From the NCBI RefSeq assembly GCF_001412575.1, contig NZ_CP011834.1, positions 620,001-684,000 on the forward strand: 64,000 bases of DNA. Direction: 5' to 3'. Numbering within the stretch: the stretch's first letter is position 1; each line of letters begins with the position of its first letter. Origin of the DNA: Limnohabitans sp. 103DPR2 (GTDB lineage: Bacteria; Pseudomonadota; Gammaproteobacteria; Burkholderiales; Burkholderiaceae_C). The notes below the pieces were generated by a model that did no database searches, was not told the origin of the DNA, and saw only the letters and a program-made list of their open reading frames with translations. Below are positions 19,601 through 27,394 of this stretch, piece by piece. Position numbers and translations under genes: made by a program.

Positions 19601-19980
19601 CGACCCACGCCATAGGCATGCAGTTCGCGAATTTCGGCAGGAACGATCACACCGCCGCCGCCGCCAAACACTTGAATGTGTTCGCCGCCGCGTTGGCGCA
19701 GCAAGTCCACCATGTACTTGAAATACTCAACGTGGCCGCCTTGGTAAGAGCTGATCGCGATGCCTTGTGCGTCTTCTTGCAAGGCAGCGGTCACCACCTC
19801 ATCGACCGAACGGTTGTGGCCCAAGTGAATCACTTCGGCGCCCATGCTTTGCAAGATGCGACGCATGATGTTGATGGCGGCATCGTGGCCATCAAACAAA
19901 CTGGCAGCCGTCACAAAGCGCACTTTGTGCGTGGGGCGGTATTCGGCAAGGGCTTTGAATTCGGCAGACAAGTCGGTCAT
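16687..19980 (-). CDS. icmF: Fused isobutyryl-CoA mutase (IcmF)
   Basis: 1097 aa, the length of IcmF. Three parts are in the IcmF order. The N-terminal B12-binding domain (about 1-150) has the lower-axial His32 in DGHDAA. A MeaI/ArgK-like G-protein chaperone (about 200-420) has Walker [10 protein letters not shown] near 212-220 and NKFDRKG. The C-terminal mutase barrel (about 540-1097) includes [12 protein letters not shown] and [19 protein letters not shown]. It interconverts isobutyryl-CoA and n-butyryl-CoA with adenosylcobalamin; some members prefer pivalyl-CoA/isovaleryl-CoA. The fused G-domain guards cofactor loading. It is transcribed alone from a promoter containing a LiuR-like palindrome, fitting valine catabolism. 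Confidence 0.95.
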   Translation of the reverse strand: MTDLSAEFKALAEYRPTHKVRFVTAASLFDGHDAAINIMRRILQSMGAEVIHLGHNRSVDEVVTAALQEDAQGIAISSYQGGHVEYFKYMVDLLRQRGGEHIQVFGGGGGVIVPAEIRELHAYGVGRIYSPEDGQRMGLAGMIGEMVMRCDKDISAYAPKDLKAIQGGTEANWRSLSQLITVLENGNASADMVAALRTEAAKHKVPVLGITGTGGAGKSSLTDELIRRLRLDQGDDLRIAVVSIDPSRRKSGGALLGDRIRMNAINPWRNGARVFMRSLATRDFGSEISAALPDVVAACKVAGFDVVVVETSGIGQGDAAIVPHVDVPMYVMTPEFGAASQLEKIDMLDFAEFVAINKFDRKGASDALRDVAKQVQRNKEAWTVPTEQMPVFGTMAARFNDDGVTALYQALKVRLGELGLKLKEGQLPRVDVRHSTNQTPVVPAARTRYLAEISDTVRGYKKQARAQAKLAREIQQLRAAAVMLEVDKPGRAKAAEAAIDLAVRREETQDPSAKKLLAQWPEMQKAYAGDEYVVKIRDKEIRTALTSKSLSGTTIRKVSLPTYEDHGEILKWLMLDNVPGSFPYTAGTFAFKREGEDPTRMFAGEGDAFRTNTRFKLLSEGMPAKRLSTAFDSVTLYGNDPDPRPDIYGKVGNSGVSIATLDDMKVLYSGFDLCNPSTSVSMTINGPAPTILAMFMNTAIDQNLEKFKAENGREPTDTEAAKIREWVLANVRGTVQADILKEDQGQNTCIFSTEFSLKVMGDIAQYFVHHDVRNFYSVSISGYHIAEAGANPISQLAFTLSNGFTFVEAYLARGMHIDDFAPNLSFFFSNGMDPEYTVLGRVARRIWAVAMKNKYGANERSQKLKYHIQTSGRSLHAQEIQFNDIRTTLQALIAIYDNCNSLHTNAFDEAITTPTEESVRRAMAIQLIINREWGLAKNENPNQGAFIIEELTELVEEAVLTEFEKIADRGGVLGAMETGYQRGKIQDESMHYEMLKHTGEYPIIGVNTFRNPKGDEVLEKLELARSTEDEKKSQLDRLHAFHAKHAKESPAMLSRLQQAVIHNDNVFEVLMEAVRVCSLGQITNALFEVGGQYRRNM

Positions 19981-20006
19981 GGCAAGGTTCCAGTCAAGGA
20001 GAAAAA

Positions 20007-20028
20007 GGGCCGCTTAAACAGGCGGCCC
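20007..20028 (-). terminator. Rho-independent terminator of the YeeE/YedE pair
   Basis: Arms GGGCCGC (20007-20013) and GCGGCCC (20022-20028) enclose an 8-nt loop. On the minus strand the stem is followed at once by TTTTT (20006-20002). It lies 26 nt beyond the stop of the second YeeE gene and directly before icmF. The predicted icmF transcription start (about 20022) falls inside it, so the icmF transcript would lack the complete hairpin. Confidence 0.75.
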
Positions 20029-20057
20029 AGTCTAATTGACGTTTACGTCAACGTCAA
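20029..20057 (-). promoter_or_regulatory. icmF promoter with LiuR-like operator palindrome
   Basis: On the minus strand, TTGACG (20057-20052) is separated by exactly 17 bp from TAGACT (20034-20029), a good sigma-70 pair. The spacer is filled by the palindrome TTGACGTTTACGTCAA (plus strand 20036-20051; 7-bp arms TTGACGT/ACGTCAA). This position is typical of MerR-type regulators. The sequence resembles the operator of LiuR, the MerR regulator of branched-chain amino acid degradation in proteobacteria, as I recall it. No liuR gene lies in the window. Confidence 0.65.
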
Positions 20058-20542
20058 CTTGCGATCTTAGCGCGTTTACTTAGAAAAGTCTTACAAATCA
20101 ACATGCCCAGCAGCATGGCGCCCGTAAAAATCAGGGCATCAACACTTAAAAGTGCGGAAGCCAAGGCAGGACCTGGGCAATAGCCCGCCAAGCCCCAGCC
20201 TGCGCCAAACAAAGCGGCGCCACCCACCAAGGGCATGTCGATCTGGTTCACGGCAGGTTCGTGGTACTGATTGGCGAACAAAGGCGCCGTGGCCAGTTTT
20301 TGTGTCCAGGCAAATGCCAGCAGGGTGACACACACCGCACCGCCCATGACAAAGGCCAAGGTGGGGTCCCATAAACCGGGAAAGGGGCCCTTGGTGATGG
20401 CCGTGATGTCCAAGAAACCCAATACTTTGAGCGGCTGGGTCATGCCAGACAGGACCAGGCCGGCAGCAAAGACCAGTCCGGCAGAAAAGGCCAGGCCCAG
20501 TCGACCCGCGCGGATGGGGTTGCCTTGCAGTGCTTCGGTCAT
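20054..20542 (-). CDS. YeeE/YedE-family membrane protein (DUF6691), second half-transporter
   Basis: 162 aa with four predicted hydrophobic segments (around GLAFSAGLVFAAGLVLSGM, LAFVMGGAVCVTLLAFAW, ALFGAGWGLAGYCPGPALAS and ALIFTGAMLLGM). YeeE/YedE proteins move thiosulfate or other sulfur species across the inner membrane; conserved Cys residues in G-C-P motifs pass the sulfur. GYCPGP is the hallmark here. The ATG overlaps the stop of the partner gene (ATGA), so the two are coupled and probably assemble together. A longer frame to 20671 would overlap the partner extensively and is rejected. Confidence 0.88.
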   Translation of the reverse strand: MTEALQGNPIRAGRLGLAFSAGLVFAAGLVLSGMTQPLKVLGFLDITAITKGPFPGLWDPTLAFVMGGAVCVTLLAFAWTQKLATAPLFANQYHEPAVNQIDMPLVGGAALFGAGWGLAGYCPGPALASALLSVDALIFTGAMLLGMLICKTFLSKRAKIAS

Positions 20543-20958
20543 GCGGCACCTCGCATCAAAGTCACCGTGATCATGCCTATAGCCATGAACGTGCCAACCG
20601 CCACCAATGAACGCAAGGACAAACGGCCCAAGCCGCACACCCCGTGGCCACTGGTGCAGCCACTGCCCCACACGGTGCCAAAGCCGACCAACAGGCCTGC
20701 TGGGATGAGCAGATACAAGGGGCGGGTGGGCAGTGTTGGACTTTCAAGGCCTTGACCCAGAAGGCAACCGCCCACAATCAAGCCGGCCAAAAACGCCCAG
20801 CGCCAAGTGTCGGGATGGGTGGGGGCTGCCAGAGCCTCCGACGTGATGCTGCTGACGCCGGCAATGCGTCCCAAGCCCCACCACAAAAGCCAGCTGGCCA
20901 ATCCAATGAGGATGCCGCCGATGGCAGCAATGAAATAAGGGTGCAAATTGGCAAGCAT
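20539..20958 (-). CDS. YeeE/YedE-family sulfur transporter subunit, first half
   Basis: 139 aa, starting at MLANLHPYF with AGGAA about nine bases upstream. Hydrophobic segments at about 8-28, 50-68, 76-95 and 110-132 are visible. The GSGCTSGHGVCGL motif is the Cys-containing sulfur-path signature of the family. Together with the following gene it forms a split YeeE/YedE pair commonly found beside persulfide dioxygenases. It is divergent from the CsoR-like repressor gene over 76 bp, which points to co-regulation by sulfide or sulfane sulfur. Confidence 0.9.
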   Translation of the reverse strand: MLANLHPYFIAAIGGILIGLASWLLWWGLGRIAGVSSITSEALAAPTHPDTWRWAFLAGLIVGGCLLGQGLESPTLPTRPLYLLIPAGLLVGFGTVWGSGCTSGHGVCGLGRLSLRSLVAVGTFMAIGMITVTLMRGAA

Positions 20959-20980
20959 CAAACAGAGTTCCTGAAATATG

Positions 20981-21010
20981 TTCTCAAACGGTGGCAAAAG
21001 TTATCATAAT
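20981..21010 (+). promoter_or_regulatory. Candidate promoter/operator between the YeeE pair and the CsoR-like gene
   Basis: For the plus-strand repressor gene, TTCTCA (20981-20986) lies 18 bp from CATAAT (21005-21010). Overlapping the -10 is the perfect short palindrome TTATCATAA (21001-21009), embedded in a wider GCAAA...TTTGC dyad (20994-21014). CsoR-family repressors bind dyads between divergent genes, so this is the best candidate operator. The boxes are weak and the assignment is inference. Confidence 0.4.
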
Positions 21011-21034
21011 TTGCATTCACCTTGAAAGAACCGC

Positions 21035-21280
21035 ATGAGCCGCCTAGCTGATCCCGAAAAAAAGAAAGCCCTTTGTGCCCGTTTGGCCCGCATTGAAGGC
21101 CAACTCCGTGGCCTCCAAAAGTTGATCGATTCCGATGCCGATTGTGAAAAAATTGCCCAGCAAATGGCCGCATCTCGCAAAGCCTTGGACAAAGCCTTTT
21201 TCTCCATGGTGGGCTGCATGATTGAGCAAGGCGATCAATCGGCAGAGCATGTGGCCGAGATGCTCACGAAGTTTGCATAA
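21035..21280 (+). CDS. CsoR/FrmR-family (DUF156) transcriptional repressor, probable sulfur sensor
   Basis: 81 aa all-helical repressor with the family core ARIEGQLRGLQKLIDSDADC. The first sensing position is conserved (Cys37, equal to Cys35 of FrmR). Aligning without gaps to FrmR, the next conserved ligand (His60) falls on Met62, while a cysteine sits one residue earlier (Cys61). The third CsoR/CstR position (29 residues after the first Cys) is Gly66. Cys14 is an extra. A normal Cu(I) site is therefore not formed, and a dithiol or persulfide switch between Cys37 and Cys61 is possible. The gene is followed 15 nt later by a persulfide dioxygenase. Confidence 0.88.
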   Translation: MSRLADPEKKKALCARLARIEGQLRGLQKLIDSDADCEKIAQQMAASRKALDKAFFSMVGCMIEQGDQSAEHVAEMLTKFA

Positions 21281-21295
21281 GTCGTTTGGCGCAGC

Positions 21296-22447
21296 ATGTC
21301 TTCTCAAACCCTTCAAATCGTTCAGCTGTTTGACCCCGAGTCCAGCACCTACACCTATGTGGTGTATGACGCGCACAGCTTGGAAGCGGTCATCATCGAT
21401 CCGGTGGACACGCAACTTGAACGCGATAAAAAAACCATTCAAACCCTGGGTTTGAAACTTCGCTGGGCATTGGAAACACATGCCCATGCAGACCACATCA
21501 CCAGTGCCGGCTTGTTGGCCGAGCACTTGGGTGCGCAAACAGCAGCGCCCGAGGGGTGCCACATTGGGACTGCCGCGGTGCAGTTGGTCGATGGCCAAAT
21601 GATTTCCTTTGGCGCCTATGCCTTGAAGGCGCTGCACACGCCAGGTCACACGGCTGGCAGCATGTGTTTTTATGTGGCCACAGCGCAAGCTGGCCATGTG
21701 TTCTCTGGCGACACGCTGTTGATTGGCGGTTGCGGTCGCACCGATTTTCAATCGGGCAGTGCCAAAGACATGTTCAACAGCTTGACTGAAATTTTATTCA
21801 AGTTGCCTGCCAACACCACAGTGTGGCCGGGTCATGATTACCAAGGTCGCACACATTCCAGCATCGGCCATGAAATGCAACACAATGCGCGCGTGGCTGG
21901 CAAAACGCTGGCGCAGTTTGAGGCCATCATGGCCCAGTTGAATTTACCCAAACCGCGGCGAATCGATGAAGCGGTTCCCGCCAATTTAAAGTCGGGCTTA
22001 CGCCACGACGCAGGAGGAGAAGTTGTGTCCCATGATGTTGTGAGTGTGCGACCTGCAGAGGGCTATGCAGGCGATGTCTTTCCAGAGCTAGCTTGGCATT
22101 GGGTGCAGTCGGGTGAAGCGGTGATGGTCGATGTGCGTTCTGATGCAGAACGCGCATGGGTGGGCTTTGTGCCAGAAGCCAAACCCTTGGCATGGAAGCA
22201 ATGGCCTGTGGTGGATGTCAACCCTGACTTTGATGCAGGCATTCAACGCATTGGCGCTGAAGGCAAAAAGATCGTGTTACTGTGCCGCAGTGGTGTGCGT
22301 TCTGTGGCGGCTGCCCAGCGCGCAACCCAATTGGGCCTAGAGGCTTACAACATTTTGGAAGGCTTTGAGGGCGACCCAGATGCCAACGCTCACCGCGGCT
22401 TGCTCGGTGGCTGGCGCAAACGGGGCTTGCCCTGGAGACAAAACTGA
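21296..22447 (+). CDS. Persulfide dioxygenase-rhodanese fusion (MBL fold)
   Basis: 383 aa. The N-terminal ETHE1-type metallo-beta-lactamase domain (about 1-240) has the iron-site motif HAHADH at 62-67, then HTPGHTAGSM and the DTLLIGGCGRTDF block. A C-terminal rhodanese domain (about 275-380) has the active Cys330 in CRSGVRS. Persulfide dioxygenases oxidise glutathione persulfide to sulfite; the fused rhodanese can transfer sulfane sulfur to make thiosulfate. Similar fusions are known in Burkholderia and in CstB of Staphylococcus. With the CsoR-like repressor and the YeeE pair it forms a sulfide detoxification module. The stop overlaps the next start (TGATG). Confidence 0.93.
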   Translation: MSSQTLQIVQLFDPESSTYTYVVYDAHSLEAVIIDPVDTQLERDKKTIQTLGLKLRWALETHAHADHITSAGLLAEHLGAQTAAPEGCHIGTAAVQLVDGQMISFGAYALKALHTPGHTAGSMCFYVATAQAGHVFSGDTLLIGGCGRTDFQSGSAKDMFNSLTEILFKLPANTTVWPGHDYQGRTHSSIGHEMQHNARVAGKTLAQFEAIMAQLNLPKPRRIDEAVPANLKSGLRHDAGGEVVSHDVVSVRPAEGYAGDVFPELAWHWVQSGEAVMVDVRSDAERAWVGFVPEAKPLAWKQWPVVDVNPDFDAGIQRIGAEGKKIVLLCRSGVRSVAAAQRATQLGLEAYNILEGFEGDPDANAHRGLLGGWRKRGLPWRQN

Positions 22448-23784
22448 TGAACTCAAAAACCACCCCGGCCGACCTCAGCCCCCAAGTTCAAGCCTTGTTG
22501 GCGCGCATTGAGGCCAAGCAAGACGAGGTGGTGGCATTGACGCAAGATTTGGTGCGCATCCCCACGGTGAATCCACCTGGCGATGCCTACGAGGCTTGCG
22601 CCAGATTCATTGGCGAGCGCTTAAAGCCGCGCGGTTTTGCCGTTGAATATGTGCGGGCCCACGGCGCACCTGGCGACTCCGATGCCAAACCGCGCATGAA
22701 CGTGGTGGCCCGTTGGGAAGGCACAGGTTCTGGTGAGTGTGTTCACTTCAACAGCCACATCGATGTGGTTGAAGCCGGCACTGGTTGGACCTCTGATCCC
22801 TTTGGTGCAGAGATTCGTGACGGCAAAATTTATGGCCGTGGCACCTGCGACATGAAGGGCGGCTTGGCCGCTAGCATCATTGCCTGTGAAGCCTTGATTG
22901 AATCGGGCATGTCCATTCCGGGGGCCCTTGAAATCAGTGGAACGGTCGATGAAGAATCAGGGGGCTTTGCGGGTGTGGGCTATTTGGCCGAGCGAGGTTA
23001 CTTCAGCAAACCACGTGTGCACCATGTCATCATTCCCGAGCCCTTGGGTGTTGACCGCATCTGCTTAGGTCACCGCGGTGTGTGGTGGAGCGAGGTAGAA
23101 ACCAAAGGCCGCATTGCCCATGGTTCGATGCCGTTTTTGGGCGACAGCGCCATCAACCACATGAGCGCGTTCATTCATTTGCTCGAAACCCAATTGCAAC
23201 CGCAGCTGAAGCAGCGTCACACCTCTGAACCGGTGGAGCCCCCGGGTGCGCGCGTCAGCACTTTGAACATCAACAGCATTCATGGTGGTCAAGTTGAGCA
23301 GCGATACGCCACCGATGAACGCGGTTGGCCCACCGCTGATGCGCCTTCGCCTGTGGTGGCGCACAGTTGCCGCACCGTGCTCGACAGGCGCTTCATTGCC
23401 GAAGAAAATTTGGAAGCTGTGAAGCAAGAAATCATCGACATGCTCGATGAACTGAAGCGCACACGCCCTGGCTTTGATTACGGCATTCGCGACATCATGA
23501 GCTTTGTGCCCACGGCCACGCCGCGTGACGCACCAGTGGTCGATGCCACAGCGCGGGCCATTGCGCGCGTGCTCGGCCGCGAACCTTCTTACATTGCCAG
23601 CCCTGGCACCTATGACCAAAAGCACATTGTGCGAAGTGGCAAGCTCAGAGACTGCATTGCCTATGGCCCTGGCATCTTGGATTTGGCCCATCAACCCAAC
23701 GAGTACGTGGGCATTCAAGAGTTGGTGGATTCTGCCAAAGTGATGGCGCTGGCCAGTTTGAGTTTGACGGGCGCGATGCGATAA
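22447..23784 (+). CDS. M20-family amidohydrolase (ArgE/DapE-like deacylase)
   Basis: 445 aa. Two-zinc M20 residues are visible: His104 and Asp106 (NSHIDVV), the bridging Asp135 (TCDMKGG), and the Glu169-Glu170 pair (VDEESGG) containing the general base. A dimerisation/lid domain follows (about 215-340). Family members remove acyl groups from amino acids (acetylornithine, succinyl-diaminopimelate) or hydrolyse carbamoyl and peptide bonds. It is translationally coupled to the persulfide dioxygenase (TGATG) but sits 10 nt before an M81 gene, so its metabolic partner is uncertain. No arginine or lysine biosynthesis gene is adjacent. Confidence 0.92.
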   Translation: MNSKTTPADLSPQVQALLARIEAKQDEVVALTQDLVRIPTVNPPGDAYEACARFIGERLKPRGFAVEYVRAHGAPGDSDAKPRMNVVARWEGTGSGECVHFNSHIDVVEAGTGWTSDPFGAEIRDGKIYGRGTCDMKGGLAASIIACEALIESGMSIPGALEISGTVDEESGGFAGVGYLAERGYFSKPRVHHVIIPEPLGVDRICLGHRGVWWSEVETKGRIAHGSMPFLGDSAINHMSAFIHLLETQLQPQLKQRHTSEPVEPPGARVSTLNINSIHGGQVEQRYATDERGWPTADAPSPVVAHSCRTVLDRRFIAEENLEAVKQEIIDMLDELKRTRPGFDYGIRDIMSFVPTATPRDAPVVDATARAIARVLGREPSYIASPGTYDQKHIVRSGKLRDCIAYGPGILDLAHQPNEYVGIQELVDSAKVMALASLSLTGAMR

Positions 23785-23794
23785 AGTTTTTTGC

Positions 23795-25294
23795 ATGACC
23801 AAAATTCTGATCGCTGGCTATCAGCACGAGACCAATACTTTTGCCCCCAGCCTGGCCGATTGGGCCGCCTTCAATTGCGGTGAATCTTTTCCGGCCTACA
23901 TGCGGGGACAAACGGTCATCGATCAAATGACCGGTATTAACATGCCCATCTCGGGCTTCATGGATGCAGCCAAGCGTTGGCAGTGGGAATTGGTGCCTTC
24001 TGCATGGGCAGGCGCAACGCCTTCCTCTTATGTGACGCAAGAAGCTTTTGAAAACATTGCAGCCGCCATCTTGGAGGACATTCGGCATGCGTTGCCCCAA
24101 GGACTGGATGGCATTTATTTGGACCTCCATGGTGCGGCGGTTGCCGAACATGCCGATGACAGTGAAGGCGAGTTGTTGACACGCATTCGGCAATTGGTGG
24201 GCCCTGCTATGCCCATCGTGGCCAGCTTGGATTTGCATGCCAATGTGACGCAGCGCATGCTGGCGCAAAGTGATGCCTTGGTGTCTTACAGAACCTATCC
24301 GCACATTGACATGGCCGACACGGGTGAGTTGGCGGCGCAGTTGATGCAGCGCCGATTGAAACTGGGTCGCAAAGAGCCGATGTACGCGCGGCGTTTTCCC
24401 TTTTTGATTTCTTTGAATGCGCAGTCGACTTGGATGGCTCCTGCCAAATCCGCCTACGAACAATTGCTGGCCCTAGACCGTGAGTCGGGTGTGATGCTGA
24501 GTTTTTGCATGGGCTTTCCGGCATCTGATTTTGAAGAGTGCGGCCCTGTGGTTTGGGGGCATGGTCCTCAGGCCGAAGCCGTGGTTGAGCAACTCTTCAA
24601 GGCCATCAGCGAGCCCGCTGTGTGGCGACCTCATTGGCTGCCTGCGCGAGAAGCCGTGGTGCATGCGATGGCCACTGCAGGCAAAGTGACTGCGCCCGTG
24701 GTGATTGCCGACACCCAAGACAACCCTGGCGCAGGCGGGGACAGCAACACCACAGGCATGTTGCATGCACTGTTGCAGCAAGGTGCCGGCAAAGTCTTTC
24801 CTGGACAAGTTGCTGTGGGCTTGGTGTTTGATCCGGCTGCCGCTCAAATGGCTTTTGAAGCCGGTGTGGGTGCGCAAATCCATTGCAGTTTGGGCAAAGC
24901 CGTGCCCATCTTCACGGGGCAACTCAGCGATCCGCCCTTGCAGGCACGCTTTAATGTCAAGGCCATCAGCGATGGCCGCTGCGTGTTGAAGGGCCCCATG
25001 ATGACGGGCGTTGCGGTGCAAATGGGCCCCAGTGCGTGTTTGGAAATTGACGGCATTTTGATTGCGGTGGTCAGCGGCAAAGTGCAGTTGCTAGACCGTG
25101 AATTGTTGCGAACCGTGGGCATCCATGCCGAGCAGATGAAGATCGTGGTGGTGAAAAGTTCGAACCACTTCCGGGCTGACTTCACACCTATCGCCTCTGA
25201 GGTGTTGGTGGCCAAAGCCCCTGGCCCCATGGCGGCAGACCCTGCTGATTTGCCATGGAAAAAACTCAGCCCACTGATCAGGCGTCAACCCTGA
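23795..25294 (+). CDS. M81 family metallopeptidase (MlrC-like), second copy
   Basis: 499 aa. It has the canonical N-terminal HETNTF motif (His11, Glu12) and the zinc-site set His112 (DLHGAA), Asp146/His148 (DLHAN) and His170 (YPHID). The spacing is identical to the first copy and to MlrC as I recall it. The C-terminal loop reads DNPGAGGDSNTTG. It is a paralogue of the copy at 12.3 kb but clearly diverged, so this is not a recent duplication. Coupling with an M20 deacylase suggests sequential hydrolysis of an acylated or peptide-like compound. Substrate unknown. Confidence 0.92.
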   Translation: MTKILIAGYQHETNTFAPSLADWAAFNCGESFPAYMRGQTVIDQMTGINMPISGFMDAAKRWQWELVPSAWAGATPSSYVTQEAFENIAAAILEDIRHALPQGLDGIYLDLHGAAVAEHADDSEGELLTRIRQLVGPAMPIVASLDLHANVTQRMLAQSDALVSYRTYPHIDMADTGELAAQLMQRRLKLGRKEPMYARRFPFLISLNAQSTWMAPAKSAYEQLLALDRESGVMLSFCMGFPASDFEECGPVVWGHGPQAEAVVEQLFKAISEPAVWRPHWLPAREAVVHAMATAGKVTAPVVIADTQDNPGAGGDSNTTGMLHALLQQGAGKVFPGQVAVGLVFDPAAAQMAFEAGVGAQIHCSLGKAVPIFTGQLSDPPLQARFNVKAISDGRCVLKGPMMTGVAVQMGPSACLEIDGILIAVVSGKVQLLDRELLRTVGIHAEQMKIVVVKSSNHFRADFTPIASEVLVAKAPGPMAADPADLPWKKLSPLIRRQP

Positions 25295-25364
25295 GTGTTT
25301 GTCTCTATTGAAAGATTGAAGCAGACCGCCGCTTCAGATCCAAAAAATCATTATCATCGCCCAT

Positions 25365-26129
25365 ATGACTTTTTTGGCCATCGACGTCGGCAACACCCGC
25401 TTGAAGTGGGCGCTTTACGATCGTCCTCACACCCAAGCCAATGTGCTGGCACAGGGTGCAGAATTTCTCGAGAACATTGAAACCTTGGCAGAGGGGCCGT
25501 GGGCCAGTTTGCCTGTGCCAGATCACATGCTGGGCTGTGTGGTGGCCGGAGATGCCGTCAAGCGGCGTGTTCAAGAACAAATGGAGTTGTGGGACATCGC
25601 GCCCCAGTGGGTGGTGTCGTCCACTGAAGAAGCCGGTGTGTCCAATGGCTATGACCACCCCACCCGTTTAGGCTCAGACCGATGGGTGGCCATGATTGGT
25701 GCCCGACATCGCTTGATGCTGAAAGGGGAGGCCAAGCCCTTGGTGGTGGTCATGGTAGGCACGGCCGTCACGGTGGAAGCCTTGGACCAACACGGTAAAT
25801 TTTTAGGCGGTTTGATTTTGCCGGGGCACGGCATCATGCTGCGTGCATTGGAATCTGGCACGGCCGGTTTGCATGTGCCCACCGGTGAGGTGCGGCCTTT
25901 TCCCACCAACACCAGCGATGCCCTCACCAGCGGTGGCACGTATGCCATTGCCGGGGCTTGCGAGCGCATGGTTCAGCATTTGCGAGACCACACGGGCATG
26001 GAACCCGCCTGTGTGATGACCGGTGGTGCTGGCTGGAAAATGGCCCCCAGCATGGCCATTCAATTTGAATTGGTCGACAGCCTTATTTTTGACGGCTTGT
26101 TGAAGCTGGCGCAATCGCGCTTCAGTTAA
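25365..26129 (+). CDS. coaX: Type III pantothenate kinase
   Basis: 254 aa, ASKHA-fold kinase that phosphorylates pantothenate in the first step of CoA synthesis. Motifs are [16 protein letters not shown] (phosphate 1), [24 protein letters not shown] (phosphate 2) and TGGAGW near the C-terminus. In many betaproteobacteria coaX follows birA; that is not the case here, and it is preceded by 70 bp after an M81 gene. The 3' end overlaps a convergent TetR gene by 8 bp. Confidence 0.95.
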   Translation: MTFLAIDVGNTRLKWALYDRPHTQANVLAQGAEFLENIETLAEGPWASLPVPDHMLGCVVAGDAVKRRVQEQMELWDIAPQWVVSSTEEAGVSNGYDHPTRLGSDRWVAMIGARHRLMLKGEAKPLVVVMVGTAVTVEALDQHGKFLGGLILPGHGIMLRALESGTAGLHVPTGEVRPFPTNTSDALTSGGTYAIAGACERMVQHLRDHTGMEPACVMTGGAGWKMAPSMAIQFELVDSLIFDGLLKLAQSRFS

Positions 26130-26781
26130 CTTCGTAAGCTTGCGTCAATTGCATCAAGTGCGCGCGTTCGTCGGCGCGCTCTAAATAAGGCGCCAACAAC
26201 AACAGCACATGGCGTGCACCGCGCGCCAATGCCTCGCCTGCGCTTTCGGGCTCCATGGCGTGGCGCGGATTGCGCACATATTCATAGCTCAGCCAATAGG
26301 TCACCACCACCGACATGCTGGCCGACAGGGTGGTGAAGGTGGCGGCTTCATTTCGAATGTGGCCTTGACGCGCCAAGGCCATCAGCAGATGGTTCAAGGC
26401 GGCTGTTTGCGCTTCGAGGATGTTTTTGAAGTGCGTTTCTAAGTGCCGATTTTTGGACAACAAATCGTTGAGGTCGCGGTACAAAAAGCGGTGATCCCAA
26501 ATGTGTTCAAACAAAGAGTGTAAGAAGAACCAAGCGTCTTCCACATCTTTCACATCTTGGCTGGCCTCCAGCAACTTCAGAATGCGATCTTTGTAGTCGT
26601 CAAACAGATGGCTGACCAGCTGGTCTTTGGCGGGAAAGTGATAGTACAAATTGCCCGGACTGATGTTCAGCTCGGAAGAGATGAGCGTGGTCGACACATT
26701 GGGTTCGCCATAGCGATTGAACAAGTCCAATGCCACGGTGGCGATGCGCTCAGCGGTGCGTCGAGGTGCTTTTTTGGCCAT
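26122..26781 (-). CDS. TetR-family transcriptional regulator
   Basis: 219 aa. The N-terminal HTH (about 10-58) has the recognition region [28 protein letters not shown]. The C-terminal ligand domain matches the group found beside phasins in Burkholderiales. It lies 36 nt downstream of the phasin gene on the same strand and is probably cotranscribed, so a role in polyhydroxyalkanoate or fatty-acid-linked regulation is plausible but unproven. Confidence 0.92.
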   Translation of the reverse strand: MAKKAPRRTAERIATVALDLFNRYGEPNVSTTLISSELNISPGNLYYHFPAKDQLVSHLFDDYKDRILKLLEASQDVKDVEDAWFFLHSLFEHIWDHRFLYRDLNDLLSKNRHLETHFKNILEAQTAALNHLLMALARQGHIRNEAATFTTLSASMSVVVTYWLSYEYVRNPRHAMEPESAGEALARGARHVLLLLAPYLERADERAHLMQLTQAYEVN

Positions 26782-26817
26782 GCCGTGTGATGTGTTGTTG
26801 TGTGGCGCGCGGCGTGC

Positions 26818-27294
26818 TTATTTGCGGGCTTTGGTGGCGGGGGACTTGGCACTTGCACTGGTGCGTTTGGGCGGTGCCGCTTTGCTTGTGCGGCTAGAGG
26901 AGGCTTTCAGCGCGGCCTCCAATGCGGCCACTCGGTCTTGCAGATCGGCCACGTCTTGTGCAGTCGGCAAGCCTAAGCTTTTCAGGGCCCGCGCAACACG
27001 GTCTTCAAACAGGTGTTCTAAGCGGTCAACTTTGATGCCGGCAGGTTGCACCAGGCTGGTGTTGATGCCCGTGGTCAGGCCTTGGGCCAATTGGTTGAAG
27101 TGCGCTGTGGCCTCGTGCAGTTTTTCTTGAGCGACGGCTTGGGCTTGGGCCATGGCCCCCAAGCCCGCCAACCACATGTCTTTAGAGGCTGTGTTGTGCA
27201 AGGGCTCGCTGCTTGAGGCTTTGGCTTGTGCTGTCTTGGATGCAGGCTTCGATGTAGGCTTGGTGCCTGTCTTGCTGGATGCTTTGGTGGCCAT
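26818..27294 (-). CDS. Phasin / PHA granule-associated protein with basic, Ala/Lys-rich termini
   Basis: 158 aa. A Lys/Ser/Thr-rich N-terminal segment (about 1-33) precedes an amphipathic helical phasin region (MWLAGLGAMAQAQAV). A coiled-coil-like stretch follows (LPTAQDVADLQDRVAALEAAL), ending in a PhaF-like basic Ala/Lys/Pro tail. Such proteins coat polyhydroxyalkanoate granules and the basic tail can bind DNA. The start at 27294 has GGAG five bases upstream and is preferred to a longer frame to 27327. PHA synthase genes are not in the window. Confidence 0.88.
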   Translation of the reverse strand: MATKASSKTGTKPTSKPASKTAQAKASSSEPLHNTASKDMWLAGLGAMAQAQAVAQEKLHEATAHFNQLAQGLTTGINTSLVQPAGIKVDRLEHLFEDRVARALKSLGLPTAQDVADLQDRVAALEAALKASSSRTSKAAPPKRTSASAKSPATKARK

Positions 27295-27345
27295 GAAAAC
27301 TCCGTACTTCTGGGGTGGGTTTGGCAAAACCTCACTTTAACCGCA

Positions 27346-27374
27346 GTGGCAAGGGCTGCCAAGGCTTCTAGAAT
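27346..27374 (+). promoter_or_regulatory. Possible sigma-70 promoter of rfbB
   Basis: GTGGCA (27346-27351) and TAGAAT (27369-27374) are 17 bp apart and lie 20 nt before the rfbB ATG. Each box matches four or five of six consensus positions. This is a pattern match only. Confidence 0.35.
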
Positions 27375-27394
27375 AGAGTTTTGGAAAGAAAAAC

